Assembly: GCA_013399015.1 (NCBI GenBank)
Contig: VWZX01006809.1
Span: 909,501 to 973,500 of the forward strand
Length of the DNA: 64,000 nt
Source: Galbula dea
Taxonomy: Eukaryota > Chordata > Aves > Piciformes > Galbulidae
Direction: 5' to 3'
The translations under genes were made by a program, and so were the position numbers. The notes beneath the pieces were generated by a model that saw only the letters and a list, made by a program, of their open reading frames with translations, did no database searches and was not told where the DNA came from. This document shows positions 40,575 to 52,454 of this stretch, in pieces (the first letter of the stretch is position 1; every line of letters starts with the position of its first letter).

Positions 40575-40765
40575 GAACTGACTGTTGTGATCGTCTGGCC
40601 TGTTTTCTATATAAGACAGACCAAAGGTCTTCTCTCACTCAACTTCTGCTCACATTAGGCCATATGTAAAAGACTATGATCATCTGTTTTGTTTTCTATA
40701 TAAGACAGATCAAGGGTCTTCTCTCACTCAATTCCTGCTCAGGTTAGGCCATAGTTAAAAGATTA
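40575..40765 (-). mobile_element. Ancient CR1-type 3' end, tandemly duplicated
   Basis: Plus-strand phrases 'ccagaactgactgttgtgat', 'cgtctggcctgttttctata' and 'taagacagaccaaaggtctt' resemble the reverse complement of an old reptile-type CR1 3' end, where 'gatcatctagtctgacctcc...' is followed by 'acaggccatagaa'. The block occurs twice with an 89-bp period (40588-40676 and 40677-40765). The family assignment is by pattern and is tentative; the duplication is directly visible. Confidence 0.45.
40588..40765. repeat. 89-bp tandem duplication
   Basis: Two adjacent copies with a period of 89 bp. Both contain 'gttttctatataagacaga', 'ggtcttctctcactcaa' and 'ttaggccata'. They differ at a modest number of positions (for example 'tggcctg' against 'tgttttg', 'acttctgctcaca' against 'attcctgctcagg'), so the duplication is not recent. 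Confidence 0.92.
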
Positions 40766-40844
40766 CTGCAAGACAGGACAGTGGTTGATTGCTGTCAGTA
40801 TCCATGTAATAATCAGCTTAATTTGTAACTAAGATACAGATCAA

Positions 40845-41035
40845 ATATTTAAAAAATCCTTTTTACTGTAAAAGCAGTTAAATACTGGAACAGGCAAGCC
40901 AGTGATCCTTTTGAATCTGCCACTGGAGGTTTTTAAGAACAGATAAGCATCATCTACATATAGAGGATGCTATCTCATTGGCATCCTTCCTCCTTAATTT
41001 CCAATGCTGAAATGACCTGATGGTCCTGTAGTGCA
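40845..41035 (+). mobile_element. Ancient CR1-type 3' region
   Basis: On the plus strand, 'agcagttaaatactggaaca', 'ggcaagccagtgatcc' and 'ccactggaggtttttaagaa', then 'cagataagcatc' and 'aatgacctgatggtcct', follow the order of the CR1 ORF2 end and 3' region ('tggaacaggctgcccag... ctggaggtttttaagaacagg'). It lies beside the oppositely oriented ancient fragment at 40.6 kb. Strongly diverged. Confidence 0.55.
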
Positions 41036-41558
41036 TCACTGCAGCATCTTGATCTATATTTGCCCACTATTGTATATGATATCTGAAATTACAGGGTATT
41101 AATTAAATATAGTAGGAAATCTGAAGTATAATTTTACACATTCTCCATTTTCTCTGTCTTTCCTAAGCAAGTACCAGTTATAACCTCAGCAAGGTAATTT
41201 AAGTTTGCATAGCTGAATCTGTCAGATACCCTGCCACAGCCAAACCGTCTTTGTAAAAGCACAGAAATTTCCATGCTGTGGTTAGAAATGACTAGTATTA
41301 TATGCTGCACAGATCAGTTATGGAGTTTGTGTGTAGTGAGTGTCAATCCTTCATTCCTTTTAGTGACCATTAGATTTACACAACACACCAGCAGTGTTCA
41401 ATGGCTTTACTTTATATTTTTGCATATTATTTTCCTAACTTTAATGTGGTACTCGCATATTTTCCTAATCCTTTATTGATTGCCTGCTTTGTTTTTGGTC
41501 CTTCTGGTATTATACAGTTGTGGATTATCAAGATGTTGTGTGAAAAGGCGTCTTCTAA

Positions 41559-41629
41559 TTTTTTTTTTTTTTTGATTGGTTGGTTGGTTGTGGGTTTGGT
41601 GTTTTTGTTTTGTTTTGTTTTTTGTTTGT
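41559..41629. repeat. T-run followed by (GGTT)n and (TTTTG)n
   Basis: Fifteen T, then GGTTGGTTGGTT units, then repeated TTTTG units. Purely low-complexity; it gives a Phe/Val/Cys/Gly-rich shadow peptide. Confidence 0.9.
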
Positions 41630-43646
41630 GGGGCTTTTTATTCAGTCTTATAATAAGTCCTTGTGGTCTCAGAAAATGAGGACAGCGAAAATGAATGTAC
41701 TCAGTTCAGCTTCTCTGTGTCTTTTATGGCACTGTAAGATCCTCACATATTCCTTATAGAACTGTTACTAAAATGAAAACAGCATCAGTCAGCTCATTAC
41801 TTTTTTCCATACAAGGAGTCCATCCAAAGCTAACAATTTTTGTTAATGACCTTATCTGAATGTTTTCTAGCTAAAGCACGGAGTTTTGAGATGATGTGTC
41901 CAGAATTAGTGTTAAAAGTGAGAACAAAACTTGATTTGCAGAATGATTTTAACATTGCCATTACTATGTTTTCTTTATATAACTACTTCAGTTTATCAAT
42001 CAATATTATTTTGAACACTGTTTCATATTTAAAAGAAACTATAACTTCCTGAGTAAATGTTACAATTGGTCAACCTTATCAATTGGGTACTATTCAAAAT
42101 CAGAAATGGCTGTATTTGGAGTCTATGAGAGTTTTTGTTCTGTCTTGCAGAATATGAGAGAGCAAGTGAGCCCAAAAGATGTCCTCTCCTGACCATACAA
42201 ATAAAAATTACACTAAATTAGTCTCAGCAGGAGTTCTTAGGGCTTGATGCACAAGAGGGCCCAGGATCAGAATTGTAATGAGTTGTATTTAAGCACTCTG
42301 CCATTACCGGAATACATAGTCTCAAATTAAGTGTCTAAATTGACTTGCAGTGAGTGGAGAGCTTCAGGAACCTATCTCCACTTGTATTTGCAGCCATTAA
42401 TCTTCTCCTGGCACCTAAACTAATCATCCTTTCTCTGAGAAGTAATAGAGATGAAGGACACATAACACTTAGACTGTATAGACCACTCTGCTGGTCTGTG
42501 AAAGTTGAGTTCAGACTCCTATTCTTTCCCTTAACTCAGAGGCTTTAATTCCAAATTTAACAGTTTTTACATAAACTACCTGCTGCTGCTCTATATGTGG
42601 ACTTAATGAACCTGTCCCACTCTTCAGTGAATAATTAGAAAATTGCTGAATAGACAAGAAAGAAACAAACTGCAAAAATTCAACAGCTCAGTATTTAAGG
42701 CATTCATGAACAATAGGGGGAAAATAAGTTCCCAGCCCTTGTTAGGTGCATATCTCACTACATGCATAAGAGAAAAACAGCTTGAACAGGGGACATTATA
42801 GAGAGACAGCCTGCAACAGCAAACAGTTCAGTTGTGTTCCAGGAGAGGTACCTGAGCCCAAGTCCAATCCATCTGGGAAAGAACTTGAAGGCAAGTTTCC
42901 CTCAGGTTAAATGAATTACCTAATCACTGGGCAAACACAGCTGCATTTTGATTACATGGTAAGGGAAATTAAATATACTTTCCTATATGGATCCCATAAA
43001 GAAAACAGGCAGAGGAAATCCAGAGGTGTGGTACTGGCTTGACTTTAAGCATGAATAGTTACAAGTAGCTGAATACAGCCAACACCTAGAAGCAAAGTGC
43101 AACTTTTCTGACTCTGGCAAGCATTTTTCCCATGTACTGAAAGGTAAGAAAGTTCTATTAAATATTGGGGTATGACTTTGGTCCTGCATATCTTTCTTCC
43201 TCTCTCCTTTCTGCAGTGTTTATCCTGTGAACACCAACACAATCCCCAGATTCTTTACTTCTAACTCTCTGCTGGAGTCTTTTATTCTCTTTAAACCCCA
43301 TAAATAGAGATGAATTCAGAAAGGAGACAATTAATTGCCGACAGCTTTCTGAAAGGATTGCACTTAGCTTCTGATGGAGAACAGCTGTGGAGCACACTCT
43401 AATACATGCCATGGATGGGAAAGCATGGTTCCAGCTGGCTGAGGACAGCCACAAGGTCATTCATCAGTAAATACATGCTCTCTCAAGTGCCATGTGACAG
43501 ACCCAAATTTGTCAAGTGTTTTGAGTGGATCTGCCTGTACCTTTTGCTTAAATAAATGCTCCAAAACTCTGAGGGTTTCATTTTCCAGAGCTACAATGCA
43601 GCAATGTTTGCAATAATAAAGTCTCAAATCTTTCCTTTTGGAAAGG

Positions 43647-43690
43647 GAAAATAAAAATAAATAAATAAAAATTAAAAAGAAGATAACCAA
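43647..43690. repeat. A-rich (AAAT)n tract
   Basis: Repeated AAAT and AAAAT units over about 44 bp. Confidence 0.85.
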
Positions 43691-43899
43691 GAAAAAGAAG
43701 AAAGTATGCTCTCTGTACTGATTGAGTGGGTCTTTCCCTCCAGTCTTCCATTCCAGTCCAAAAATATTTGTTGTTTTTGTGGTTTGCCACAAATGTTGCA
43801 AAAATCTCTAGTACACAAAGGAAATGTCTACTTTGTGTGTGGCTATTTGTCCTTCATGGAGGCAAATACAAATAGAAGTGGGATCAGCAATTTGAAGCA

Positions 43900-44446
43900 G
43901 GTGATTCTCATCTTCTACTCTGCTCTCAGGAGAGCGCATCTGGAGTACTGTGTTCAGCTTTGAGATTGTCCGTGCAAGACAAATGTGGACCTTTTTGAGC
44001 AGGTGCACAGGAGGGTAATGAAAATTATCAGAGGGCTGGGACTCTTCTCCTATGAAGAAAGGTTGAGATAGTTGAGGTTGTTCAGCTTGCAGAAGAGAAG
44101 GTTCTGGGGAGAAGTTATTGTGGCCTTTCAATATTTAAAGGGGTTTATATTAAAGGCAAAGACTTTTTATCAAGGTCTGTAGTACTAAGATAAATGAAAA
44201 CAGTTTAAAACTGAAAGAGGGTAGATTTAAGTTAGATATAAGGAAGAAGTTATTTGCTGTGAGGGTGATGAGACACTGGAGCAGGTTTCCTAGAGAAGTT
44301 GTAATGCCTCGTTGCTGGACGTGTTTCAGGTTATGTTGGAGGAGGCTTTGAGGAACCTGGTCTAGTGATCCCCCCTACCTGTGACAGGGGACCTGAAACT
44401 ACATGATCTTTGAAGGTCTCTTCCAACCCAGATCATTCTAAGTCAC
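43900..44446 (+). mobile_element. CR1: CR1 LINE, 3' region
   Basis: About 545 bp on the plus strand. Landmarks in order are 'gcgcatctggagtactgtgt', 'gcacaggagggtaatgaaaa', 'ttatcagagggctggga', 'tcctatgaagaaaggttgag', 'gcttgcagaagagaaggttc', 'gttagatataaggaagaag', 'agacactggagcaggtttcc' and 'catgatctttgaaggtctc', then a degraded tail ending near 'gatcattctaagtca'. Frameshifts and stops abound. It belongs with the 18.4-kb copy by phrase content. Confidence 0.93.
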
Positions 44447-45052
44447 TTCTTTGGCAGTCATCTGCTTTGATTGTCCAGTCGTGTGCCAAGTGCATAGGGA
44501 CACCAGCACTCATCCCTATTGTGTGCAAATATTAAATATGGTCCATCAGAACTAAAGCTTATCCCACATAGAGTGAGACTTGGCCATGGTCCTTGTCTCC
44601 TTCCTTTCCATAGCATAAGAGTACAACTGATACTTAAAATATTTAATTAACACTTAATTTATTAGTTAATTTTATAAAGACAGTAAATACATGCTGCTGA
44701 ATCTGTCTCTATAACTTTCAGCCAATTCTAATTTCTCTGCAGCTTAGTACAAAACTAAACAATGAAGCAAGTATGTAGCCTTTTTTTCTTTCGTTTATTG
44801 CATTCTGTTAACAAAACATTGCATATGGTGAGATAGTTTGTTGCAAGTTGCAGTGATGACCCCTGCCCTTAAAGAATATGTTGCTACATTGTTTCTTTGA
44901 AGCAATGGGACTCAAGGCTAGAGGAATATATTCCTAGAACTGGTTACATCTTACAACTCCTCTGACCTTCAGTTTACCCACTTGAAATAGAAAGAAAATA
45001 TCAAATTTTAACCAGGCTTCATTTATTCTTTTTATTATTTATTAAATTCTGC

Positions 45053-45073
45053 TTTTTTTTTTTTTTTTTTTTT
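45053..45073. repeat. Poly-T run (21)
   Basis: Uninterrupted run of 21 T. Confidence 0.95.
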
Positions 45074-45269
45074 ATATTTTGGAATACAATAGATTACAGA
45101 AATCTAACAGTTACCACTGTGTCTTATCATGTTGAATGGTGATCCTTACTCTGTAGGGGGAGATTCAAGGTTAATCCAAGATTAACAAAGTGTTACGCCA
45201 TGATCCTGTCCTATTATGACTAGTAATAGCAAGACTTCTCATTCCTAGGAATAAGGAGAAGGAAAAAGC

Positions 45270-45272
<3 letters not shown>

Positions 45273-45301
<29 letters not shown>
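45273..45301. repeat. Poly-A run (29)
   Basis: Uninterrupted run of 29 A, about 200 bp beyond the T21 run, so that the two could pair as a long A:T stem. No retrotransposon or processed gene ends here in recognisable form. Confidence 0.95.
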
Positions 45302-45304
<3 letters not shown>

Positions 45305-46279
45305 GTGATAACCATCTGTGTACACCATTAGAATCTATGGCAAGACTCTGAAATCAAGATGAGATTGATGATTTTTCAGTTATTGATGAATCACCAAGTG
45401 TAGCAACTTGAAGGAATGCATTAAAGAGCAAAAGTCAAATCACTGGCTCTGCACACACACTGTCACATTAAACAAACATACTTTATTTGTGCAGTGGGTG
45501 AAGAAAGCTAATTAAAATGAGTAAGATTTCAACTGCAGCTTCTGGCACTGTTAATCAATAAACAAAGTTGAAAACTTCAAATAGTCAGCCAGGCTTCAGA
45601 GTCCAGTAGGCTTGTAAAAACAGATTTAAAACCAGACCAGAAGAAAATAACAACATTGAAAATGAACTTGAAAAATTATTAAACCATCCTATAAGTTGGC
45701 ATGCATTTCTTCCCCCAAACCAGATTTGCTGTTGCTTCTTATTAAACTCCTTTACTAAACAACTACTTAGTCATGGAGTTACACTTCTTTGAACATTGTG
45801 GGAGAAATGAGCTCTACAGATAAGCACATGGAACTGGGAACTAAATTTTAGCAATTTCAATTCACACAAGCTTCATAAAATCTGTTGAACTGTTCCATTA
45901 GGATGAATTAACTCTTCAGAATTCCTTGTAGCTTTAGATTAATCTTTAAAATTTCCTGTCAAATGAAAAAAATTATTAAAAAGATTCAGATTTACTATTC
46001 TGTATGTTGCTGTTAATTGAGTAAATTTACTATATGATATACATTTAAAAACACTTTATAAACATATTTTTCATAGATCTAAGAAAATAATTTAGTTTTG
46101 ATAATGAAAAAAATAAACATTTCCATGTATTCCATGTAATTTTTTGCTGTACTTATCAGGTCCTCTTCAAACATTCCACTTTCATTACATTAAACTTTGG
46201 GGTGGATGACAATAATTATTTCATTTTTTTTCTGGAATTCTACAGGAGTTAAATCTTAGCTATTTTTCTCATTAGTTAT

Positions 46280-46312
46280 AAAAAAAAAAAAAAAAAAAAA
46301 AAAATTTTTTTT
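46280..46312. repeat. A25 followed directly by T8
   Basis: Twenty-five A run straight into eight T, forming a perfect A:T snapback. Confidence 0.95.
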
Positions 46313-46677
46313 ACAAATCAGTTTGGACCCAGAGGCTTCAGTGAACATCTAAAGAAAATTACTTCTCTTTTTACAACCAAACAAAAATTTCATGGGATTT
46401 TCTGCACCTAACTAACTCTGATGAAAATGTTTTCTACAGGCACCAAACTTACAATAATTTCATTCCAATGAGCTCATATTTTTTACATAAAATGAGCTCT
46501 GAGTTTTCAGCAGTTTCTGATGGACTTCTATGGCTTAGATAAATTGATTCTTGTGTCTCTTTAATAAGGAGAAGCTGTAAATTGAGATTTAAAACATTTT
46601 TTTACTTCTTTCTTTTCCTGTTCTTTAAAATGAAAGAATTTACTTTTCTTAATCTTTCAAACATATACATAACTTCT

Positions 46678-46747
46678 CTGGCAGGGGAATTGCACTAGAT
46701 GATCTTTCAAGGTCTCTTCCAGCTCCTAACATTCTGTGATTGTGTGA
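46678..46747 (+). mobile_element. CR1: CR1 LINE 3' tail
   Basis: About 70 bp: 'ggcaggggaattgcactaga', 'tgatctttcaaggtctcttcc', 'agctcctaacattctgtga' and a TTGTGTG end. Same tail type as the 34.7-kb copy. Confidence 0.9.
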
Positions 46748-47487
46748 ACTAGAAATTTTGCTTTGAGCTGCTGCTGTCTTTTTCAGGTTCTTCATTTAGG
46801 CTTCTCAATGACTCTCAGCCATATTTTTGTGTCCAGTCTTTCCTCTCACGGTCATCCCAGATGTCAGAGGTGCTTATATATGCAGAGATCACTTTCCTTT
46901 CCACTTCTATTTGTCCTTTCTCCAATCCATTGCACATTACCTTAAGATATTTTATTGGCAGAGCAGAAAGACTTTAATTTTGGAAAGTATCATGATTCAG
47001 TGAAGTACCTAAGTGCAGGCATGAGTCCCAGTGGAATTCCATAAGCTTGAATATTTCCCAGAACAGAGGCCAAAACAGACAATAACCAAAGTGAAAAGGA
47101 GAAAAAAGTGTAGCTAATGTGCTAAGAGAATGGAAATTCAACATGTGTGGCTTAATAAGTAACAGAGTTTGAAATTACAGCAATTCAGAAGAAAAGAACC
47201 TTTCATACTGCCACAGAGTACAATTATGAATATCATCTCTTGTTTTTAAAGAAATACAGCTAAGAAAATGCATGCTAAAAGTGTTTTTAGAAAGACATTC
47301 TCCTTCAGATGTTGTGTTTTCTGTGGAGAGTAATCAAACAATTTAAAAGTTGTTGCTATTTTATCTTTCTATTTGTTCAGTCTCCTGTTTCACAGCAATT
47401 GCAGAAGCATAGGCTCAATGAATAAAACCTGCTGTCCTCTCTTGAACCAAACAATTGGGTGAAAAACTATGAATAAGCTATGAGCAT
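46748..47487. other. No feature seen
   Basis: Unique sequence between two CR1 fragments; only short unrecognised open frames. Confidence 0.6.
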
Positions 47488-47722
47488 TAATGTCCCTCAG
47501 GGGTCAGTATTGGATCTTTTCAATATATTCATTGACAACCTGGATGAGGGAACAGAGTGCACTGTCAGCAAGTTTGCTGATGACACTAAACTGAGTGAGA
47601 GACTGCCACACCAGAGGGTTATGCTGCCATTCAGTGAGACTTAGACAGGATGGAGAATTAAGCAGGGAGAAATTGAATGAAATTCAGTAAGGCCAAGAGT
47701 CAGGTTTTGCACCTGCTGTGTT
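47488..47722 (+). mobile_element. CR1: CR1 ORF2 reverse-transcriptase fragment
   Basis: The plus strand translates to part of the reverse transcriptase palm: VPQGSVLDLFNIFIDNLDEG-like residues, then CTVSKFADDTKLS with the FADD catalytic signature. Downstream are 'agacttagacaggatggaga' and 'aaattcagtaaggccaagag', matching the region after the catalytic motif. Internal indels break the frame. It lacks the 3' end and the 5' half. Confidence 0.9.
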
Positions 47723-48954
47723 ACAGTCCTATTTTTTTTGGTATACAACACCATTCAAATACTGCAGCTCATTTGCTTTGGCAGACATTTTACTGATGTC
47801 AGCTGCCATGAAGTCACGTGAAAAAGCCATCTCTGAGGCCCTTCCCCTAAGTTCATCATATCTGAGGGCTTTTAATTTATTTAAATTGTTTTCATACACT
47901 TCTAGGAGATGTACTGTTGCAGTTTTGTTAGCCTTTTCCTAAGCATGATCAGACAATTCACAGTAGCAAGTTATTTTGACAGCAATCATAAATAAGTGAA
48001 GCTGCTGCCAGCTTCAGAGCAGACCCTATCCCAAAATGCAAGCAGCTTACCTCTGCATGAAGTGCAGTAAAAAAACGAAACACAGGGGGTTTTTTAGGGT
48101 TGATAAGTATCAAAGAAAAAAAAAAAAAAAGCTCTGGAAACTGATGGCCTTACACATGCAATAAAGTGGAAAACACCAGAAGATCTGGATCCAGACGCTG
48201 AGTCTCCTGCCAGTCTTTGAGAAGCCATTTAATCTTTTTGGCCAAGATTCAAGAAATTATCTGAGCTTTTAACTTCTATTTAGAACCCTAAGTTCTTATT
48301 GATTTCCTATTGACTACTCTAAAACAAGCAGAAACAAAGGTATATACACAGCACAGCTGAATCAAAAGTTACTCTTGTTTATTTTCCTTATATAGCTATA
48401 TATTTTTCTAAACCTCTCAGGAAACAAAAATTACCTTGTTTTTGTCTTATTTCTAATGTGTTTATGGGAAAAGTGGATGTTACAGGCAGATCTAAAAAAA
48501 AATGAATAAATGCCTCAGTGAATAATTTTGGAAAAGAACAATTTTTTAAAGAAAAAAGCCTCAGTAATTGTACTTATGACAAAGAATTTTAAGAAGAATA
48601 ACAAATATATTGTATGCTTTAAGAATAATAGTTCTTCCAATTCTATTTTTCTTTGCTTCAAATGCTTCAACTATGTTTTCTCTGATCACTTCTGGATATT
48701 TATTGTTGGTTTTAGGGGTGTGTTGAGAATATTCTTTCTCTTTAACAACAACAGTCTAAGTTGTAGACTAACTTTTCAAAAGTTTCAGTTTGGTTCAAGT
48801 CTCCATTGTGTCACCTGCATCTCTGATTGCAGACCTAGGATAAGATGAAATAGAATGAAATTCATTAGATCACTTTCTGTGATCTCCTATATATAAAAAA
48901 TAGTTACATTTCTTTTACCCTTGGATTTGTTAACTTGTTTCTGCTAAGATGCAT
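47723..48954. other. Unique DNA, no gene seen
   Basis: Includes an A15 run at 48116-48130. A 106-codon open frame at 48528-48848 is Asn/Lys/Phe-rich and unrecognised. Confidence 0.55.
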
Positions 48955-49165
48955 CTACCTGGAAAACATTTTGTAGTCTGTGTAGACATGGATAATTCAG
49001 ATATTCTCTGGGGACTTTGCTCCAGTGATTAATCACCTGTAAGTTTCTACATTTATGCCTAGTAAACTTTCCCTGGCATCAGGTTATCAATCATGAGGTT
49101 ACACAACACTTCTGCTGACTAGAGCTTAAACCCAGTGAATGTCCTCACAGTCCAAACAGAGGATA
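48955..49165 (-). mobile_element. Ancient CR1-type fragment
   Basis: Plus-strand phrases 'gctccagtgattaatcacct', 'ctacatttatgccta' and 'ctgctgactagagcttaaacc' follow, in order and spacing, the reverse complement of the old reptile-type CR1 end ('gttccaatggttaatcaccc... atttgtgcctta... tctgctagattgaagagcc'). Divergence is high and borders are approximate. Confidence 0.5.
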
Positions 49166-49383
49166 TCCCCACATTTATATATTATAAACTCAAGAATCTG
49201 AGTTAAGCCTTTAATTGTGAAGCAGATACTTTTTGAGAAATTAAACTTCTGAAAAAAAAAATAGGGTTTTCTGCAGCATACAAGGATATCATAACAATTC
49301 TTTCATCCTCTTTTATTTTCATAAGTTTGTCATGTTATTATACTATAGGTCTATGTATGTATATTGCATACATGTTATACATG

Positions 49384-49398
49384 CATATATATATATAT
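49384..49398. repeat. Short (TA)n
   Basis: Uninterrupted alternating AT, about 14 bp. Confidence 0.8.
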
Positions 49399-50559
49399 GG
49401 ATAGTTAATTAAATTTTAAAATAGAAAAATTATTTTATTCTACCAAGGTAAACAGATCAGTTTTCATGAGTGAAAATATACCAATACAATTTAATTGGGG
49501 AGCCCCATCTGGCTGCATGAACAGAACAAATCTGTGACAAAAAATTAGGAAGATAATTAAAAACAAAATAAAACAAAAATATCATAGAACAGAAAGACTA
49601 CAAGAATTAAAAAAAATAAAAAAGAAAAGGAGAATAAGTGTTTTTAACAGCAAATGAGAGGCAGATCAATAGTAGCTTCCATAGCTTCTGGATAAGCATT
49701 TCCCATAAATTCAATCACCTATTTAAATGTGGTACATGTAGTATTAAGTAGCTGAGCCTGTGAATCAGGGGCAATTTTACTGCTGGAAACCTCAGGGCTA
49801 CATCCTTGAGCCAGTACTTTCAAACTTAAAAAATGTAAAACAGTAACAAAACAGCTAGACACTTTCAAAAGTACATATGGAATAATGTTACTGAGAAGGA
49901 TTAGAGCAATTATTCAAAGTGTAATTGATTCTTGAAATTCCCATTCATTGTCACTTTAACCGTTCACTTAGCACCTAAAAAAACTATGCACATAAAAATC
50001 ATACAAACATTGAAAAAAAGCATCTAGGTTTCAGTATGCTCACTAAATGTACTAAAATTCTTTTGCTTGACATTTCCTACTTTGTAAAATGTGATCCTTT
50101 ATTCTAATCAAGACAGTTTATTAAAAGCTAAAGAAAATCCAGCTCGAATGGACTCTCTGAGACTTTTTGTGTGACTGCAGCTAAAAGATCTAGATCTAGA
50201 CCCCCAGGGTATTTAAGTGATAATTTCTCATTTCATTTAGACTGAAACAATATGAATATGGCAATTTGTACTTCTTTAAAAATCTGTGCTTCATTCTTCT
50301 TTCTGAAAAATAGGAGTGAAAGAATTAATACCTGGGGAGCCTTTAAAAGGACATATGCATTAAAATATGGTGGGTCTGGCCTGGATTAGTAATGGTGTTT
50401 CTTTATCTTTAGTACACCTGGGAAGGATTCCGTGATTTAGAGAAAATTTTCAACTGCACTAGATTTTTCCAGGCCCTACTATGAGTCAGTAATGTGTGTC
50501 TGTCAGCAAAGCACATACCACTATGTGTAAACTTGCAATATAATTTTTCAGTTAATCGT

Positions 50560-50581
50560 TAAGCAATGTGCACATTGCTTA
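50560..50581. repeat. Perfect 22-bp palindrome
   Basis: The half-site TAAGCAATGTG is followed without spacer by its exact reverse complement. Each half contains GCAAT, the half-site used by C/EBP-type leucine zipper proteins, and the centre is GTGCAC. Symmetry ends at 50559/50582. Confidence 0.9.
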
Positions 50582-51085
50582 CATCTTTATATTGGGAAAT
50601 AACAGAGCTAGGATTTGAGATCAAGTGCTGTCACATGCTTAGTCTTACAAGGCAATTGTTAGTTCAGTTCTTGTCAGAGTTTTGGACTATTTTAAGCCAG
50701 CACTCCTACAGAGAATGTCTGATCACAGTTCATAGCACAAAGTGACCTAGGAACAATTCCCTATATACAGTTCGTTTGAGGAGTGTGTTGGCTACAGCAA
50801 AGTGATTTACTTACATAGACACAACCCAAAGCATGCCACTTGATTTCAGCAACTGAATGGGGGCTGACCCCTTTTTTTATTAGGTCAGATGTAGCCTTCA
50901 TGTTTTCCAGCAGAATCTTCAGTTTCTGTTTCAATGTAGAAAGGCTAATAATCCATAACTTCCCTTGTTCTTCTTTTTATTTACAACAATCTAGAAACAT
51001 CACAAAGACATTATGAACTGAAATGCAATAAGATTCTGGGTGCTGTTTGTGTGTACAGCAATCAAAGATGACCAGACCCGTGAGT

Positions 51086-51132
51086 CATAAGGTACAGAAT
51101 TTAAGACATAAGGTACAGAATTTAAGACATAA
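51086..51132. repeat. 21-bp tandem repeat, 2.2 copies
   Basis: The unit CATAAGGTACAG plus AATTTAAGA occurs twice without a mismatch (51086-51106 and 51107-51127), then a partial third copy CATAA. Exact identity implies a young slippage or duplication event. Confidence 0.95.
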
Positions 51133-52454
51133 ATCGCTGTAGTGTAACTAAATCTAAATAAATTACTAAACCAGAATTCTGCACACTACAGTTTTTGAGT
51201 TTCATTTTCATTTCATCCCTTGTAAATATAAGAATTCCCAGACTTGTAGATTCCCAGGAAAGGTAGTTTGTTGTCATCTTTGTGGGTCAGCCAGCTTAAC
51301 TTTCCACTCAGGTTAGGGTATTGCCAGTGGTAGATCAGGTCAGTCATTTCTCTAAGGCTATGCTTGCTGAGGTACCTCACTGGTCCTCACCTTGCATTGC
51401 TAACTTGGGTTCCTAGTTTTACCTTGGACCTACCTCATGAGCATGGATTTGTCTAATGATTCCTGCACTGTGGCTAGTTACCCTGGATCTAGTTACCATC
51501 ACCAGGTCTGTTCTACTCACTTTTCTGGAGTACTATGGGCTGTGCCTCATCCTAGTGACAGGGTTTATTCAATCCTTAGTTAAAATATTTGCCTTTTGGA
51601 ATAATACCTAGTAGTCTTAAGTATTATAATTATCTCTTCTTGAAATCGTATCATTTTTCTTTGGAGGGAGTCACCAACATTCATTTTCAACCCTCCTGAG
51701 TTTTTTTCCACAGCAACATTTTCTACCAAGCACATATGATTAAAAAGCATATTTTTCAAAACTTTTTTCTTTTTTTTTTCTATCTTACCAGGCCTAGATA
51801 ACTTTGTCCTTTTGACATATGGATCGGGACACGTCTTTACTGCATTTTCACTCCTATTATCATGCATCTTATAAATATTTACCACACCTTTTCAAAACAA
51901 GCAAACTTTACACACTTAACCTATTTTTAATACTCAGTTTAAGAACTTTATTACAGAAATTGAGAGTACAAGTGTAAGACAAGGAAGAGGCAGAGATACT
52001 TAAGAATGAAAATAGAGAAAGCAATACAAGTGCTTTAGTGCTTCATATCAAAACTGTACACTACTTGTGATCTGGAATTTATTGTATGTGAATCGGAGAC
52101 TGTGTTGTGCTACTCCCTCACTAGTCTACCTCTGAATCTTACTGAGCCTAAATGATAATCTGCTTATGGATGTTGTCAGGTGGAATTAGCAAATGCTGGA
52201 AATACTTATTTGGCTTGAAAAGGAAGGATAATTTAAAATCAAATACTGGAAACTGAACATCAGTTTCCAGCTCTGCTGTGGGAAAGTCTCCAAAAACTAA
52301 TTTCACACAGGGCCACAGACACTGACTTTATGATGAAATGTCAGCCTTTTTTTTGGTTTCCTAGTACCTGCTTGAAGCATATAGGAACATGATGTGTCTA
52401 AAAATGAATGTGAAATGTTGCAAATGGGAATACATATGTGTATATACATGGAAC

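Larger units (their letters stand above)
41036..43899. other. Unique AT-rich DNA with simple repeats, no gene seen
   Basis: Contains the T/G-rich tract at 41559-41629 and an A-rich tract at 43647-43690. Open frames up to 114 codons (43457-43801 minus) run through the A-rich tract and are not credible genes. Confidence 0.55.
44447..46677. other. Unique AT-rich DNA with three long homopolymers
   Basis: No gene seen. T21 at 45053-45073, A29 at 45273-45301 and A25T8 at 46280-46312 are listed separately. The remaining sequence has many stops in all frames. Confidence 0.6.
49166..52454. other. Unique AT-rich DNA, no confident gene
   Basis: Contains a TA microsatellite at 49384-49398, a perfect palindrome at 50560-50581, a 21-bp tandem repeat at 51086-51132 and a somewhat GC-richer, unassigned part at 51300-51560. 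A minus-strand frame at 51580-51885 is discussed in the findings because of a C2-like DPYVK string beside a donor site. Confidence 0.5.

Noticed and set aside
41401..41679. 92-codon membrane-like open frame
   Set aside because: Its apparent transmembrane segment comes from a T/G-rich simple repeat.
43457..43801. 114-codon minus-strand open frame with a hydrophobic segment
   Set aside because: The hydrophobic run is the complement of an AAAT simple repeat.
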